From Liolophura sinensis (lineage: Eukaryota; Mollusca; Polyplacophora; Chitonida; Chitonidae), in assembly GCF_032854445.1 (NCBI RefSeq), contig NC_088303.1:22265501-22329500 (forward strand): a stretch of 64,000 nucleotides of DNA, written 5' to 3'. The notes under the pieces were generated by a model. That model saw only the letters and a program-made list of their open reading frames with translations. It was not told where the DNA came from and searched no databases. Shown piece by piece: positions 46,201 through 57,273 of this stretch; position 1 is the stretch's first letter; the number at the start of each line of letters is the position of its first letter. The position numbers were made by a program, and so were the translations under genes.

Positions 46201-46202
46201 AA
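40289..46202 (+). CDS. TARDBP: TDP-43 (TAR DNA-binding protein), full length, four coding exons
   Basis: Exons: 40289-40541, 42942-43123, 44214-44354, 45426-46202 (stop TAA). Phases 1, 0, 0. About 450 residues (human 414). Residues 1-84 form the N-terminal oligomerisation domain; KRK..KTKK around 92-108 is a bipartite NLS; 116-192 RRM1 ([18 protein letters not shown]); 199-~265 RRM2 ([18 protein letters not shown]). The C-terminal half is encoded in the same exon as RRM2 and is rich in Gly and Asn. It keeps the conserved hydrophobic helix near 345-372 ([22 protein letters not shown]) and a C-terminal GW pattern. Role: nuclear RNA-binding protein that prefers UG repeats and acts in splicing repression, 3' end choice and autoregulation. 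The exon 4 acceptor is read as ATAAG|GAG; nearby AGs (45428, 45436) would drop one to four residues. Confidence 0.95.
41738..41826. repeat. ~17-18-bp tandem repeat in TARDBP intron 1
   Basis: Copies of 'gttgctgtatgctgtat' with variants ('gtatacagtat', 'gtatgccatat'). Short array, no other feature. Confidence 0.75.
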
Positions 46203-48920
46203 AGGGTGTGAAAGGGTGGTCTGGGAGATGTAGATGGGGTTGTAGGATTGTGTGGTGAATTTGATGTGCTTGTGGATTGTGGTGTAGATTGACGCATACA
46301 TGATGTCATTGTTAAAGTCTCTAGTTCATTTTTTTTTTTTTTTTTTTTTTTTAAAATTTATTTTTTAACCTTTCTCCCCCTTTTTTGTGTAGTTATACTG
46401 TTATGAATGTGTACTCATGTACCTGTATAGGTATGATTATATATACATATACATATAATCAGTATGCATGTATGCCCTTTTCCTGGTGAAAAGCGGTCTA
46501 ACTTCATCTGAATCTAACTACTGGGTATATGAAACCAATCGAGCAAATAATTCATTTAAGAGAGATTCGTTCAGCAACATTTTTTTTTTTTTTTTCTGAA
46601 AGCATGTTCATATTTTAACTGGATAATTTTTTTTCAAAATTTTATTTTCTGTTTAAGAATTTGATCACTTGGCTTTGTCAAATGCCTAGCTCAAACTTTT
46701 AGAAGACTGAATGAAACAAGTTGTAGTGTGGCAGTTTTAAGTATGCTGATTTTTTCAAAGACAATATTTCAGCTCCATTTTTCCATGACTTTGCTGCAAG
46801 GTTGACGGGGTGGGCTATGAAAAATTTATTGCTACGGTTATATGATGGGCAGCATTTTGTGATTTACATACTCTATTATCTGTGTAAAGTGAGTACATTT
46901 TGGCAAAAGGTCTGGTGCAAGATTCAATAGTGATGTGGAAGAAGTTTTCTTTGTGACAAAGTTTATTATACTGTACAGTAAGTGTATTTGAACTAATCAG
47001 TGACGAGGGATTGAAAATCTAGGGGAAAAATCAAGAATTTCTCTTCTGTTTAGATGACTTAAGGGTGATGTATGTTGTGAACTGATCGGTTGTTAGAGTA
47101 CTGTAGTTCACTGCTAAGTGCTAAACTGTGACCTCGCTCTTCTCTATGTTCAGTCTGTATTCTCTTGCATTGGTTAATCCACTAACTGCCTCTGGTAATA
47201 GCAATCCACAGCATATTCACCCATCCTCAGCCCAGTATAAGCATTTGGAGTAAGACACCACAGTGACTTCTTCGTTTACATATACATGTACTCTTGCTGT
47301 GAATGGTGAGGAAATTTGCCAGTCTGCTCAGAATTATTGTATTTTTTCAGTAAATTAGGTAGGTAGTGAGACTTTTCCACTGCATATAAATCATGTCCAA
47401 TCGCATGTATTTTCAGATAGGTTCAGAAGTTACAGGGCTGTAATGGTAGTAACTACATCAGATCTTAGGCTACCGTGGCATTCTTTTGTATTGTAGAAAC
47501 AGAAGATGTGGCTTATATTAGAAGCTGTAGTCTAGCATCGTAATACAATCTAACACAAGAGGAAGGTGAAGTTTACCGCTAACCTTGCCTTGTCACAGTC
47601 AGCGGAACACTTCACCAGGCATATCGCAGGATTCAGCATTGATACCACGGGAGACACCTCCTGAAAGCTGCTGATTTAGTCTCCATCGCCACCAAAACCA
47701 TTTACTCACTTTATCACACAGATAGCCGAACGCTATAAATACTTTAATATTTTGTCCAGTTCACGCAGTTTATATCTTGTCTTAAGAGGGGAAGATTGAT
47801 GAACTGCAATTGTTGACCAACCAATCACAGGCTCTCTCAGATTAAGGTACTGAATGAACAATTTTCATCCAATCATGTCCTTTCTTAAGCAGAGTGGCAG
47901 TACATGTAGCATGAGGGGTTAAAAAATGTAGCTATTATGGAGATATTTGAAAACGCATTTAGCAGGTGTGTATTAAATGGGAATTATCTATGATCAGAAG
48001 ATAAAGTCGCAGGTGCAAAGACGGGCATCAAAGATGAAAATTGTATAGAAATCCAGCAGTCATGCGAGTAGTATAATAATAATCGTACAGTGCTTGGCTG
48101 TATTGGTGGCCTATGACCGTAGCTGCCTGCCATCTGTCATGATTTGTGACTGGTACTATGAAGTGTGGGATGAGTAGAACGTATGGAGACGTGAGCTTAT
48201 GTAAATGGGTAATTTATTTTGTACGAATTGCAATGCTGATTTGTTAAAGGGGCTCAAATTAGTCCACCTTCGGGTGACCCAGATACAGTTGGGGGATGGG
48301 AGGGAGGGAGGGAGAGGGGTTGGGTGTGGTGAGACCTGAAATTTCAAATTTTTTATGGAGTATGGACTGTTGATGAGTGTACACAAACGCCATATATAAC
48401 ACGAACGAAGCCGACGAAGAACGACGATGTTAAATACGTGTTTCCATATTTTCCCGCATGATGTTCTTGTGAGTTTTGGCCTGTGATGTGTATCAGTGGT
48501 GTTTGGTAGCAAAAGCTGTATAGCCTTTCTGGAAAGAGTGGACTGGAGTTCGGATATGTGTGTTAACATACAACACTTTCAAGATCCACCTAAACGTTAT
48601 TCTGTATTCTTGACATTGTCATTGGTGTACGAGTGTTTCTTAACCATGATGCTATGAACTGTATTCATATATATGTATATTATCACATTCATATTCTGAA
48701 AGAGAATGGCAATCTTGAGAGTTGACGGCTTCATGTGTACAACTCGGTGTAATTCTGTACCGTTCGCGACGTATGTTGCGCTGTGGGTTTTATTGTTGAA
48801 AGATGCCAGTATCCGGCTGCGTTGATTGTGAAACAAAATAGGTTTGAAAGACCTGTGGCGATGAGACTGTATGCTAGACGAATCTTTGTGAATTTACTAT
48901 TGTTATGCTGAAATAAATGG
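46203..48920 (+). other. Probable TARDBP 3' UTR with GU-rich segment and poly(A) signal
   Basis: After the stop codon 46203-46310 is strongly GT-rich ('gattgtgtggtgaatttgat', 'gtgcttgtggattgtggtgt'), a candidate binding stretch for the protein itself. Poly-T runs follow at about 46330 and 46580. A canonical AATAAA at 48912-48917 ('gctgaaataaatggtc') could end a long UTR. No other gene is seen in this span. Transcript extent is inference. Confidence 0.5.
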
Positions 48921-51000
48921 TCATAAGAATGAAAGGTGGCGAGTGGTGTGTTGGTCTGTGCTAGGCGAGTGCAACCTGGTCAAGTGATCACAAAGGTGGG
49001 TTAAGTTACATTTTCATTTCGCATTATCTTACTACCTCAAGTATTTGAAGCAGACAACGAGGCCTACTTGCTCAATCTTTCCTGGCCTTAAGCCGCGATT
49101 GCGTGCTTCGATTTATAAATCGTGACTTAAGAGACGTGATCTTTTAAGCTGATCTTTTCATTCCCGATATCTCAACAGGAATTTAACGTATTAAAGACAA
49201 AGGAAACCTTGTGCAAGTAGACCCTATGCAAAATCCCATTGGCTGTGTTCATTTTCTGCATTCTCTATTTTTATTGTGATAGGGCATTTCATTAACTTAA
49301 CCCAACTTTGAACGATTTGTATCGGGTGGAAAATGCGAGTAAGTTGGGATCGTATTGAGCGTTGGATGAATGTCGATGATGGCACGGAAGAGAAAGATTT
49401 CAAAAACTGATCTGTTCCGGATATTTAGTACATTATCCACATAATGTTCATTAATGCTTTGTTAATGAAATTGTTTAAATCTACATAATACTTGTTTCAG
49501 GAAGACTTGGTGCACGCGGGTGTTTTCGTTATGTATAAATCATCTTGTATGGTTTGTTTCGAAACCGCCCATCAGTTCTCTTCGAACCATACAATTTTTA
49601 TCTGACTTACAAATTAACTCATTTTGACATTTATCCAGCGTCTCTCAACATAAAAATGCATTTCCCGTGAGAAGTATTGTTAAATATTTGGCGTTAGAGA
49701 ATTTAAGGCTAATTCTGTAGACGATTTCTTTGGTGGATCGATGGGTCCTACTTAAACCAGTGGAGTTCATGAAATATGTCTTAAACAATGTTCATAATTC
49801 AATTGAGGACCAAAAGAGAACGTTCGTGCCAGTATTTGATAATTGAACAAGGACTTAAACTTTAAAATTTGTTCACTTTTGAGTGACCCGTTTTTTTTTT
49901 TATATTTTTTTAATTTTTAAAAATTTGCTAAGCGTTTTCGACGCCTATAGTTTGTGTCTTGACCAGCATGCACGTATTCATTCTTGACTTTTTTTTTTTT
50001 TTTTTTAGTTATCCAATTTTAGTTCAGACTCGCCCACATACCATCATATTGGAAAACAGCACACCTTTGTAATCAGTCCTCTAGGGTACAGGGCTTAAAC
50101 CCGATGTGCTCTTTAAAATCATTTCAGTAATTCAGTTCAGATCTTTTCTGTTTAGCAAGATAGTCTTTTTGATGGCTTTATGGCCCGGCATATAGTCAGA
50201 CTACTAGGCTATCTGAAGTCCCTTCAATGCGGTGAACAACCGCGATCGAGTACGGGTATCTGGATTTTTAATTATGCAATAGACCGACTTTTAGGTCATC
50301 TCAGAGCTGCGATATAGCTACGACCATGCAGGCCTCTGAAAGTTTAATGGTCCAAGATAGCCCGGGTTCATGCCCTTCCAAGGCTGTTAAATGTGGTGAT
50401 GTATATTATGTGCTATATTCAGAAGCATACTCTTCCGACAGTCAGTGACTACGTCCCGCTTAGTTTTGCCAGGGGGCTTTCAGTCAAACGGTGCTCGTCC
50501 CCTATTGTTGTGTAATTCGTTGTTTTAAAAACAAATGCTCTTGGAATCGCAGTTCCTTGTTCTGCCTTGAAACTACCGCCCCTCAATACCCATGTAAAAA
50601 AGTCCAGCTGCAGGCAGTAAGATTTGACAATAACCCATCTACTAATACTGTGGAAGAAAATTTATTCCAGACATTGCGTACTCTTAGAACAACCGCTTTC
50701 GGACACAATGTCGTCTGGAACTCCTACCAGTTTTGGTAAGTAAATAGCCAGTCGACCTTTGCAGAGTAGGACCTGATTGGGCCATGAATCACGCCTGTTC
50801 ATGAAGGAAACTTCGTGAACAACACAACTATGATGAGGTTATAAAGCTCAGTGGACTTAGATGTTGGACATTGCTAACGTTATTAAATAAAGATGGTAGT
50901 TTGACTTCATGACCATTCAAATGAACTTCCTGTAAAACTACCTTACTGGATTTAAAACTGACCAAGCTAAATTGACAAGGGTCGTATTTTACCGGTTACC
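48921..51000. other. Intergenic, nothing recognised
   Basis: AT-rich with poly-T tracts (about 49890 and 49990). An 82-codon frame at 50491-50739 has no family features and no clear exon boundaries. Confidence 0.4.
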
Positions 51001-51004
51001 TTTG

Positions 51005-51132
51005 AGCCGTTTCCTATTCCGCTGATACTTTGGCAGTGTGCATGGACTCGCCCTGCCACAGTATGTACGCACACCTCCTGACTACTTACCGTTATATGAC
51101 TGAAAAATTAAGTACGACGTAAATCTCAGACA
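51005..51132 (+). mobile_element. SINE family B, 3' part
   Basis: Carries 'tactttggcagtgtgcatgg', 'actcgccctgccacagtatg' and the tail 'tatgactgaaaaattaagta' then 'cgacgtaaat'. The head is absent. Confidence 0.7.
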
Positions 51133-51394
51133 GACAGAAATAAATTCCACGCTGTCGTGGATGGTTTGGGTTATTTCTTGCGCTGTCGTTTTTAAAACTA
51201 GCAAACACTACCGACCGCACCTGTAGATTATGGAATATTAGGATCACATCTCCAATGCCGGCATTGAACCTATTCTGTGGCCTATCCACTAACCCACGAC
51301 AATACGATAACAATTGACAGGTGCCTATAATGTGTACGACGACTCCCCTGTGGGGAATATGGAAATAATTCAGTTTCTTGGATTGATTTCATAG

Positions 51395-51510
51395 TTATTT
51401 AACTCCGCGTACTTAAGAATTTTTCGCTTGTATAAGCTGGCAGTCAGTATTCTGTGATGAGGAAACGGGAGTGCCCTGGGTAAACCACCGACCGTTAATT
51501 TGCTGAGGAA
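51395..51510 (-). mobile_element. Highly diverged SINE family A fragment
   Basis: Recognisable in reverse by 'cgcgtacttaagaattttt', 'gtataagctggcagtcagta', 'tgatgaggaaacgggagtg' and 'ccctgggtaaaccaccgac'. An old copy with many substitutions. Confidence 0.5.
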
Positions 51511-52570
51511 TTTTCAACGTATTATGTGCATACACATGCACACCATGTCGTTGGAAAGCAAGTGGCCTTTAACGAAAACAAGAATGCATGAGCAACCGAC
51601 GGTATGAGCGCCTTTGACCGCTTTTTGTCCTCAAAACCCCACAAGCAGTTAACGTGGAGCAGAAATACCAGAAACCACGGCCAAAGCGGTATTTCACTGG
51701 TTCACTAGCCGATGGCTGGCCTTTGTTCGAGTCCATTCCCCTCTGGTCAGCTGCTGTCTAGTGTCAAGATCATTGGTCGCTAGCTGATGTTAAAATAATA
51801 AAGATGTTTGGAAATAAACGCAACACTGTACCATTAAAACACGCATGCTATCAATAGGTGTACAACTTCGTCGTTTTATAAATTACGCATTCCAGCTTTG
51901 CAGTCTATGACCCCACTTCAGAGAAAAGGAGGGTATATATCAATCGCTCTTTTCTGTAGTTCCATGGGTCCGATTTGCTTCTTGCAGAGAAGTGCTGAAA
52001 TTCTTCTGTTCCATAGATTATGAACCCAAGTTGGGAAATGATGAATGATACTTAATGAATTCTTTTTTAATTTAATGATATCCTGTGCTTTTAAATCGGT
52101 TCTGTGTCAAAACTAATGTAAACGTTTGATTTTTATGAAATTTTGTTCATATGTTCCTATAGTGTAATCGCGGAATAACGTGGAGAAGCAGTCTCATTCG
52201 TGCATAAGATTTGAATATTTAATCTTCCTTGATTATGATTGGATGCTGGGTGAGTGGGGGTTGGAGGTGAGGGGTGGCGTTTAACTTCGTATCTTGAAAA
52301 CTAATTCTATGAGAATCCTGAAACTTGTAGGTTACATTATGCATTCGTGCATTTGAAACAGCCTCTTGCATATTCAAATGTTGCATATTTAAAGAATTCC
52401 TTGATTTTCATTGGTGGTCAATTTCTGTGCAATAACAATTCTAAACATTGTTCGGGTTTTATACAAATTTATGTACTGGTTCATTTTACGTAACTCCAGA
52501 TCAAGTTTGAAAACAAACCAGGTGCGTGCATACATTTGTCATAATTAGTGATTTTCTGTATTCGGATTGG
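51511..52570. other. Intergenic, nothing recognised
   Basis: No exon, RNA gene or repeat family assigned. Confidence 0.4.
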
Positions 52571-52571
52571 G

Positions 52572-52832
52572 TGGGGAGGGGACGGGGCTCAGTTGATTAG
52601 CGCGCTAACGCAGCGTAATAGGCCAGGAGCCTCTCACCAATGTCGTCGCTCTGAGTTCAAGCCCACCTTGCTGGCTTCCTTCCGTCCGTACGTGAAAAGG
52701 TCTTCAGCAACTTGCGGATGGTCGTGGGTTTTCGCCGATCTCTGCCCGGTTTACCCCCGCCATAATGCTGACTGCAGTCGTATAAGTGAAATATTCTTGA
52801 GTACGGCGTAAGACACCAATCAAATAAATATT
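52572..52832 (+). mobile_element. SINE family A, full length, plus orientation
   Basis: Head 'gggctcagttgattagcgcg', B-box-like 'ctgagttcaagcccacc', body 'ttgcggatggtcgtgggtt', 3' end 'gtataagtgaaatattcttg', tail 'accaatcaaataaat'. The flanking 'ttcggattgg' occurs on both sides (52560 and 52831), consistent with a target-site duplication of about 10 bp and a fairly recent insertion. Confidence 0.88.
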
Positions 52833-53221
52833 CGGATTGGTGGTTGTTTCTTGTGCAATAACTACTTAACATGTTATCTGATTTTGATAAAATTTTGTGT
52901 GCAGGTTTTATTTCGTGTTCTCTCACATTAAGTTTGAAAACCAACCGGATTTGTACACAAGTGTTCCATATGCAACAGTTTCCCTGATTCTGATTGCGGA
53001 CAGCTTTGCACGCTACATGTAGACATAGATAACACTTTGTGTGCAGTTTTGACACGGAACCTATAATCTTGGGTGTAGAACAGTAATAATTCGAAGCAAT
53101 TACTTACCGTGCATGTTGATGTAAAATCATCCTCCACTCTTTTAATAGCTACTAAGTTAATTCAAATCTTTCTTAGTCATAAGATGTGCTATAGTGGAAC
53201 TAATACATTTTAGTTAGGCAA

Positions 53222-53405
53222 CAGTTGGGAATCTTTCCAGCATGAAGGTCTGCCAGCAACGGTGAAGCAGCATGAGATAAAAGAGCGGTGGAAATCAGTC
53301 CTGAAACAAGGAGGCACATTACATGCACTCTAATGATTCCTTCGTTGTCATTTGACTGAAAAATTGTTAAGTACGACGTTAAACCCCAAGCACTCACTCA
53401 CTCAC
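53222..53405 (+). mobile_element. SINE family B, 3' half with long CACT tail
   Basis: Shares 'ataaaagagcggtggaaat' and 'ggaggcacattacatgcact' with 35.1 kb. It ends 'catttgactgaaaaattgtt', 'aagtacgacgttaaacccca', 'agcactcactcactcac', the most complete family B 3' end in the window. Confidence 0.85.
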
Positions 53406-56085
53406 GTATTTCTAAGGCTGTAGCTGCTAAAGCACAAGAACACAAATACAATGATATTTGATAAAATTGTAACATATAGTATCTAGAATTGAATAGATCA
53501 ATGCACTGACACATGGATTGTGCGGAACAATTCTACTCTGAACTTACACATCATAAAACACGTGAGTGTGTGATACACACTCACATGAAGTATAAGACTT
53601 CATACACAAGAGAGTCTGTTCAGGCCACTTCCGTCTTGCTTCTTGTTACAAAATGAATGTAATTTTGAACTGTACATTTTTGTATATTCCATATTTCCCT
53701 TGCGTAAAACTCTTTCTCCCACTTCTGGACCACAGAGTGCTATTTTGTCATGCAGCGACGCCATTTTGTCACGTAGTGAGTCACACCATGCGCTTGGCAC
53801 AGCGTCCAGGACAACATATAGTGAAGAGATATGTCCCCATGGAAAATGGGCCAGGAGTAACATTGCGACAGCTGTGTGAGACGGGGCCCCGGCCTTCAGA
53901 TTGAACATCGATGAGTAAGTCGCCCAGCGGTTACGGTGACCTTTGGTACATAAGTAAAAATGATGAAAAACCCATGGATAATCCTTGGTGGAAATCCTTC
54001 CATCAGTCTGATGTTGATCTCTTAATTCCTTCTACATGCTCTAAAAGTCTTTGTACTTGGCGTAAGCCATGGAAAGTGGTCAACTTCAACAAATACATAT
54101 TCGTCGCCGAAATTGCATTTTTCGGTGGGCATATTAAAGTTGATCCATAGTAGGTCTATTGGTCACTAAAACACATGCGTGTAGGTCATGTTGTAGCCCG
54201 AACGGCAGTCTATAGTTCTAATCACTTGTGAGTTCATAAAGCGATACAAGCCGAAAAATATGCCACCAGGCAACTCTTTGTCACTGTCACAGTCAAAGTT
54301 TTCATGATACCGGTTGCCCACCTTCAAACTGAATGAATTCCTTATTTATCTGAAGGGATTACACATCCCAAACTGAATGTTTTCAGAAAGTAAGCTGAGC
54401 GATAGCCATGCTGTCTGTTAGGTACTTTATTAGGATGCGCCGAAACTCCTGACTCGTCAAAGTCGGGTTGGAAAGTTGCGACCTTGTTTCCTTGTAAGGA
54501 GCCAAAGAAGTTTAAATCATGCACAGAACGAATGTTACGTTCAAGTCAACGTTTGAACTTTAGTATAAGCAATGGCTAGCAAATGCGTGAGATGAAGTGA
54601 TAGGTAAGTCCGATGTTCGTCAATGCTTGTGTACGGTTATGACACCCTGATGCGAACCAGAATATTCCTTCTTGTTTGGGGTATTAATTTTAAATATGCG
54701 TCGCCCATTTTTTTTTTCGGCAGACTGAAAGTTACAGTATATAGCCTGTCAACTGTGGACAACGTTCTTTGTCTGTGATGACAGATCCAAATATTCAAGA
54801 TTTCTCGGTAGTTGTCAGCGGAGGTATCTCCATTGAGATATTCACACCTCTGGCCGATTTACTGTTCGTGACTCCTCGGTAGCTCTTGGATAGTCACATG
54901 CTTGTCTGTTTGCTGGCATCTTGATTGCAGTCAGTAGTTAGAAAGCGCCGAGGTCCAGTGTTAAAGTGATTGCTTTTCAATTGCGAGGATAGACATGGTG
55001 TGGCAAAATTTTCCTGCGCTGACTACGTGCTTACGGGTCATTGACGACAATAAGTGGTCAACAAAGTTTGTGTTGTCATTTGTGCTGTCCAAACTTTGTT
55101 GAAAACCACCTGTCTTATATGGTGTGAATATCTGTACACGTCTCATTCGGGAAAGTTCGTCAATAACGTATCAAAAGTCGATGGTTTATTCCGGTCACTT
55201 CCTCCACCGATGAAACCACCTCTATATAAAAATTGCTAACTGTGGCGTTCAACAATTCAAATAATGAAGCCAGTCGTTTCGCCTTCATGTGGAGCCTTCG
55301 GTACAGTCACTTGGAATTAAGGTTTCTTGGGAATCTTCTTGTGTGCAGTCATTCAACATTTCATCTCACATGAGCAAGAGCCGTGAGAAGGTATCATGGA
55401 ATGGCCATGCTAATATTGGACATATTTTGTGGATCAAGGCCTGATAAAGCTGAAAGTTGTGATTACTTTGTCATCAATATACAAAGCATCACGCAGGTTT
55501 GACGGGGATCATGGAAGTGGCAAACTTCCAACTGAGCTTGAGAGAACGAACTATATCTTAAAATCTGTCCCTTTCATCCCAGATTAGCTCTACAGTACGA
55601 AAACAAATTTGACTTAATCCTTACGTAACTTTGACATTAAAATTACGCAGTTAAGACCATAACGTCCATCGACAAAAGCAGAACACCCCTTTTACACCAC
55701 TGCTTTTGGTATCGTCCAGAAAAAGATAAACTGGTGGAACGTGTGAATTAGAACCATGGAGGTGGTGCTCAATTAAAAGGGTTATAGACAACGTGTTTTG
55801 GAGTGTTCTGAACAAAAGCAAATAACTGTTGTGGACATAATAAAATACTTTCAAGCTGGGAAGAGCCGCCGAGTCCAGCCTAGCAAGGCAATCGCGTGAT
55901 TCCAAACTCATGCTGTTTGAGTGGATGCACAACTTACTTGTGTGTTATTTGTGACATTGTGGTTTATATTATTCACAGAGAAAAGGGTCGAAAGAAGTTT
56001 AAATTAAATGAAGACTAAAATAAAACTGTTTCTGTGGCACATAACTTTTGCACATTTCGGGTTAGTACTCTCAGCGATTATTAAT
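53406..56085. other. Intergenic, nothing recognised
   Basis: Short frames are open on both strands at 53.6-53.9 kb but show no domain or splice signals that I can interpret. No RNA gene was seen. Confidence 0.4.
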
Positions 56086-56089
56086 TTTT

Positions 56090-56255
56090 TATTTCTTTCA
56101 TTGGTATTTTACGCCGTACTCAAAAATATTTCACGTATACGACGGCAGCCATGCATGCATGCAACATTATAGCGGGAGGAAACCGGGCCGAGCACGGGAG
56201 AAACCCTCGACCATCTGCAGGCTAATTGCTGACACACCTTCCCACGTACAACATC
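56090..56255 (-). mobile_element. SINE family A, minus orientation, first of two adjacent copies
   Basis: Contains 'cattggtattttacgccgta', 'gagaaaccctcgaccatctg' and 'gacacaccttcccacgtaca'. Truncated by the insertion of, or junction with, the next copy. Confidence 0.8.
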
Positions 56256-56475
56256 GATTGATTTTATTTAATTTGATTGATGTTTTACGCCGTACTCAAG
56301 AATATTTCACTTATACGACGGCGGCCCGCATTATGGTGGGAGGACCATCCGCAGGTTGCTGGCAGACCTTCCCACTTACGACTGGAGAGGAAGCCAGCAT
56401 GAGCTGGACTTGAACTCACAGCGACCGCATTGGTGAGAGGTTTCTGTGTCATTGCGCGAGCAACATCGATTGAGA
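56256..56475 (-). mobile_element. SINE family A, minus orientation, second adjacent copy
   Basis: Starts with the tail 'gattttatttaatttgattg', then 'atgttttacgccgtactcaa', 'aggaagccagcatgagctgg' and 'gtgagaggtttctgtgtcat'. 'acatcgattgag' after it repeats the 'acatcgattgat' just before it, consistent with a target-site duplication inside the older copy. Confidence 0.85.
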
Positions 56476-56600
56476 TCTAGCGGTTAATGTGAAGCAAAAC
56501 ATGGCCGTTTGATCTCAGAGGTTAAAAAAAACATGCAATGATTGTGAAGTTCTTGAAGTTCCAGCCTTATGTTATAATTTTCAAAGTACACAATGGTAGG

Positions 56601-56602
<2 letters not shown>

Positions 56603-56656
<54 letters not shown>
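56603..56656. repeat. (AC)n(AT)n microsatellite
   Basis: About 16 AC repeats followed by 11 AT repeats. Simple sequence, no gene. Confidence 0.97.
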
Positions 56657-57242
56657 GAAAGTGCTTAGTTCACGAGTTGAGCAAATCAAACATACACTAG
56701 CACAAAATAAAAGAGCTTAGAAATAAGTTACTTCAAGTAGAAAATGGCAAACTCTTCTAAGACACCTGTATACCACACTTGGTGCACGCATGTGATTGCA
56801 CTTCAAGGGAGTACCACTGTTCTGGACAGCACTGTCTATGTCTATACTGCCCATTTTTGTGGGTAATTGTTGTTAATCGCTCTGCTGGATCCATCCTTAT
56901 ATAGGCACTTGTCCATCAGGCGAGTCGGAATCAATTTGAAAGTTATACGCCTGTCGGTAGACTATCCCAGCACAAAAGGTGAGGGTCCAGGGCCTGCTCA
57001 AGCACCGGAAGCTTTGGGTTGCTAGACGCCTGGAGATGCCCTGAAATGGTTTTAAAGGGTTTTCATTCTTTATATAGATCCATTGTAGTGTTATGTGCTT
57101 AACGGTTTACTGTACACGTGTGTGCATTGGCCCTCATTTTGTTGATCGCCATTAAATTGGTTCGACTTTACTTTTGATTTATTTTTCTCAAGTTACTTTT
57201 TTTATGAAAAGGGGTATGGCCGTGACCGTACCGGTCGTACTG

Positions 57243-57248
57243 TTTATT
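57243..57248 (-). terminator. Poly(A) signal after the DCST2-like stop codon
   Basis: On the minus strand AATAAA lies about 25 bases after the TAG stop, preceded by a run of about ten A. This could be a genuine short 3' UTR, or the A run could be the remains of a retrocopy tail. Confidence 0.5.
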
Positions 57249-57273
57249 GTGTTTTTTTTTGCACCTACAGCAT

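Noticed and set aside
52657-53055. 132-codon minus-strand ORF
   Set aside because: It runs through the reverse of a SINE-A copy and flanking sequence, with no protein family features.
53600-53908. Overlapping ORFs on both strands
   Set aside because: No recognisable domain, exon boundaries or coding bias, and both strands are open, so this is more likely chance.
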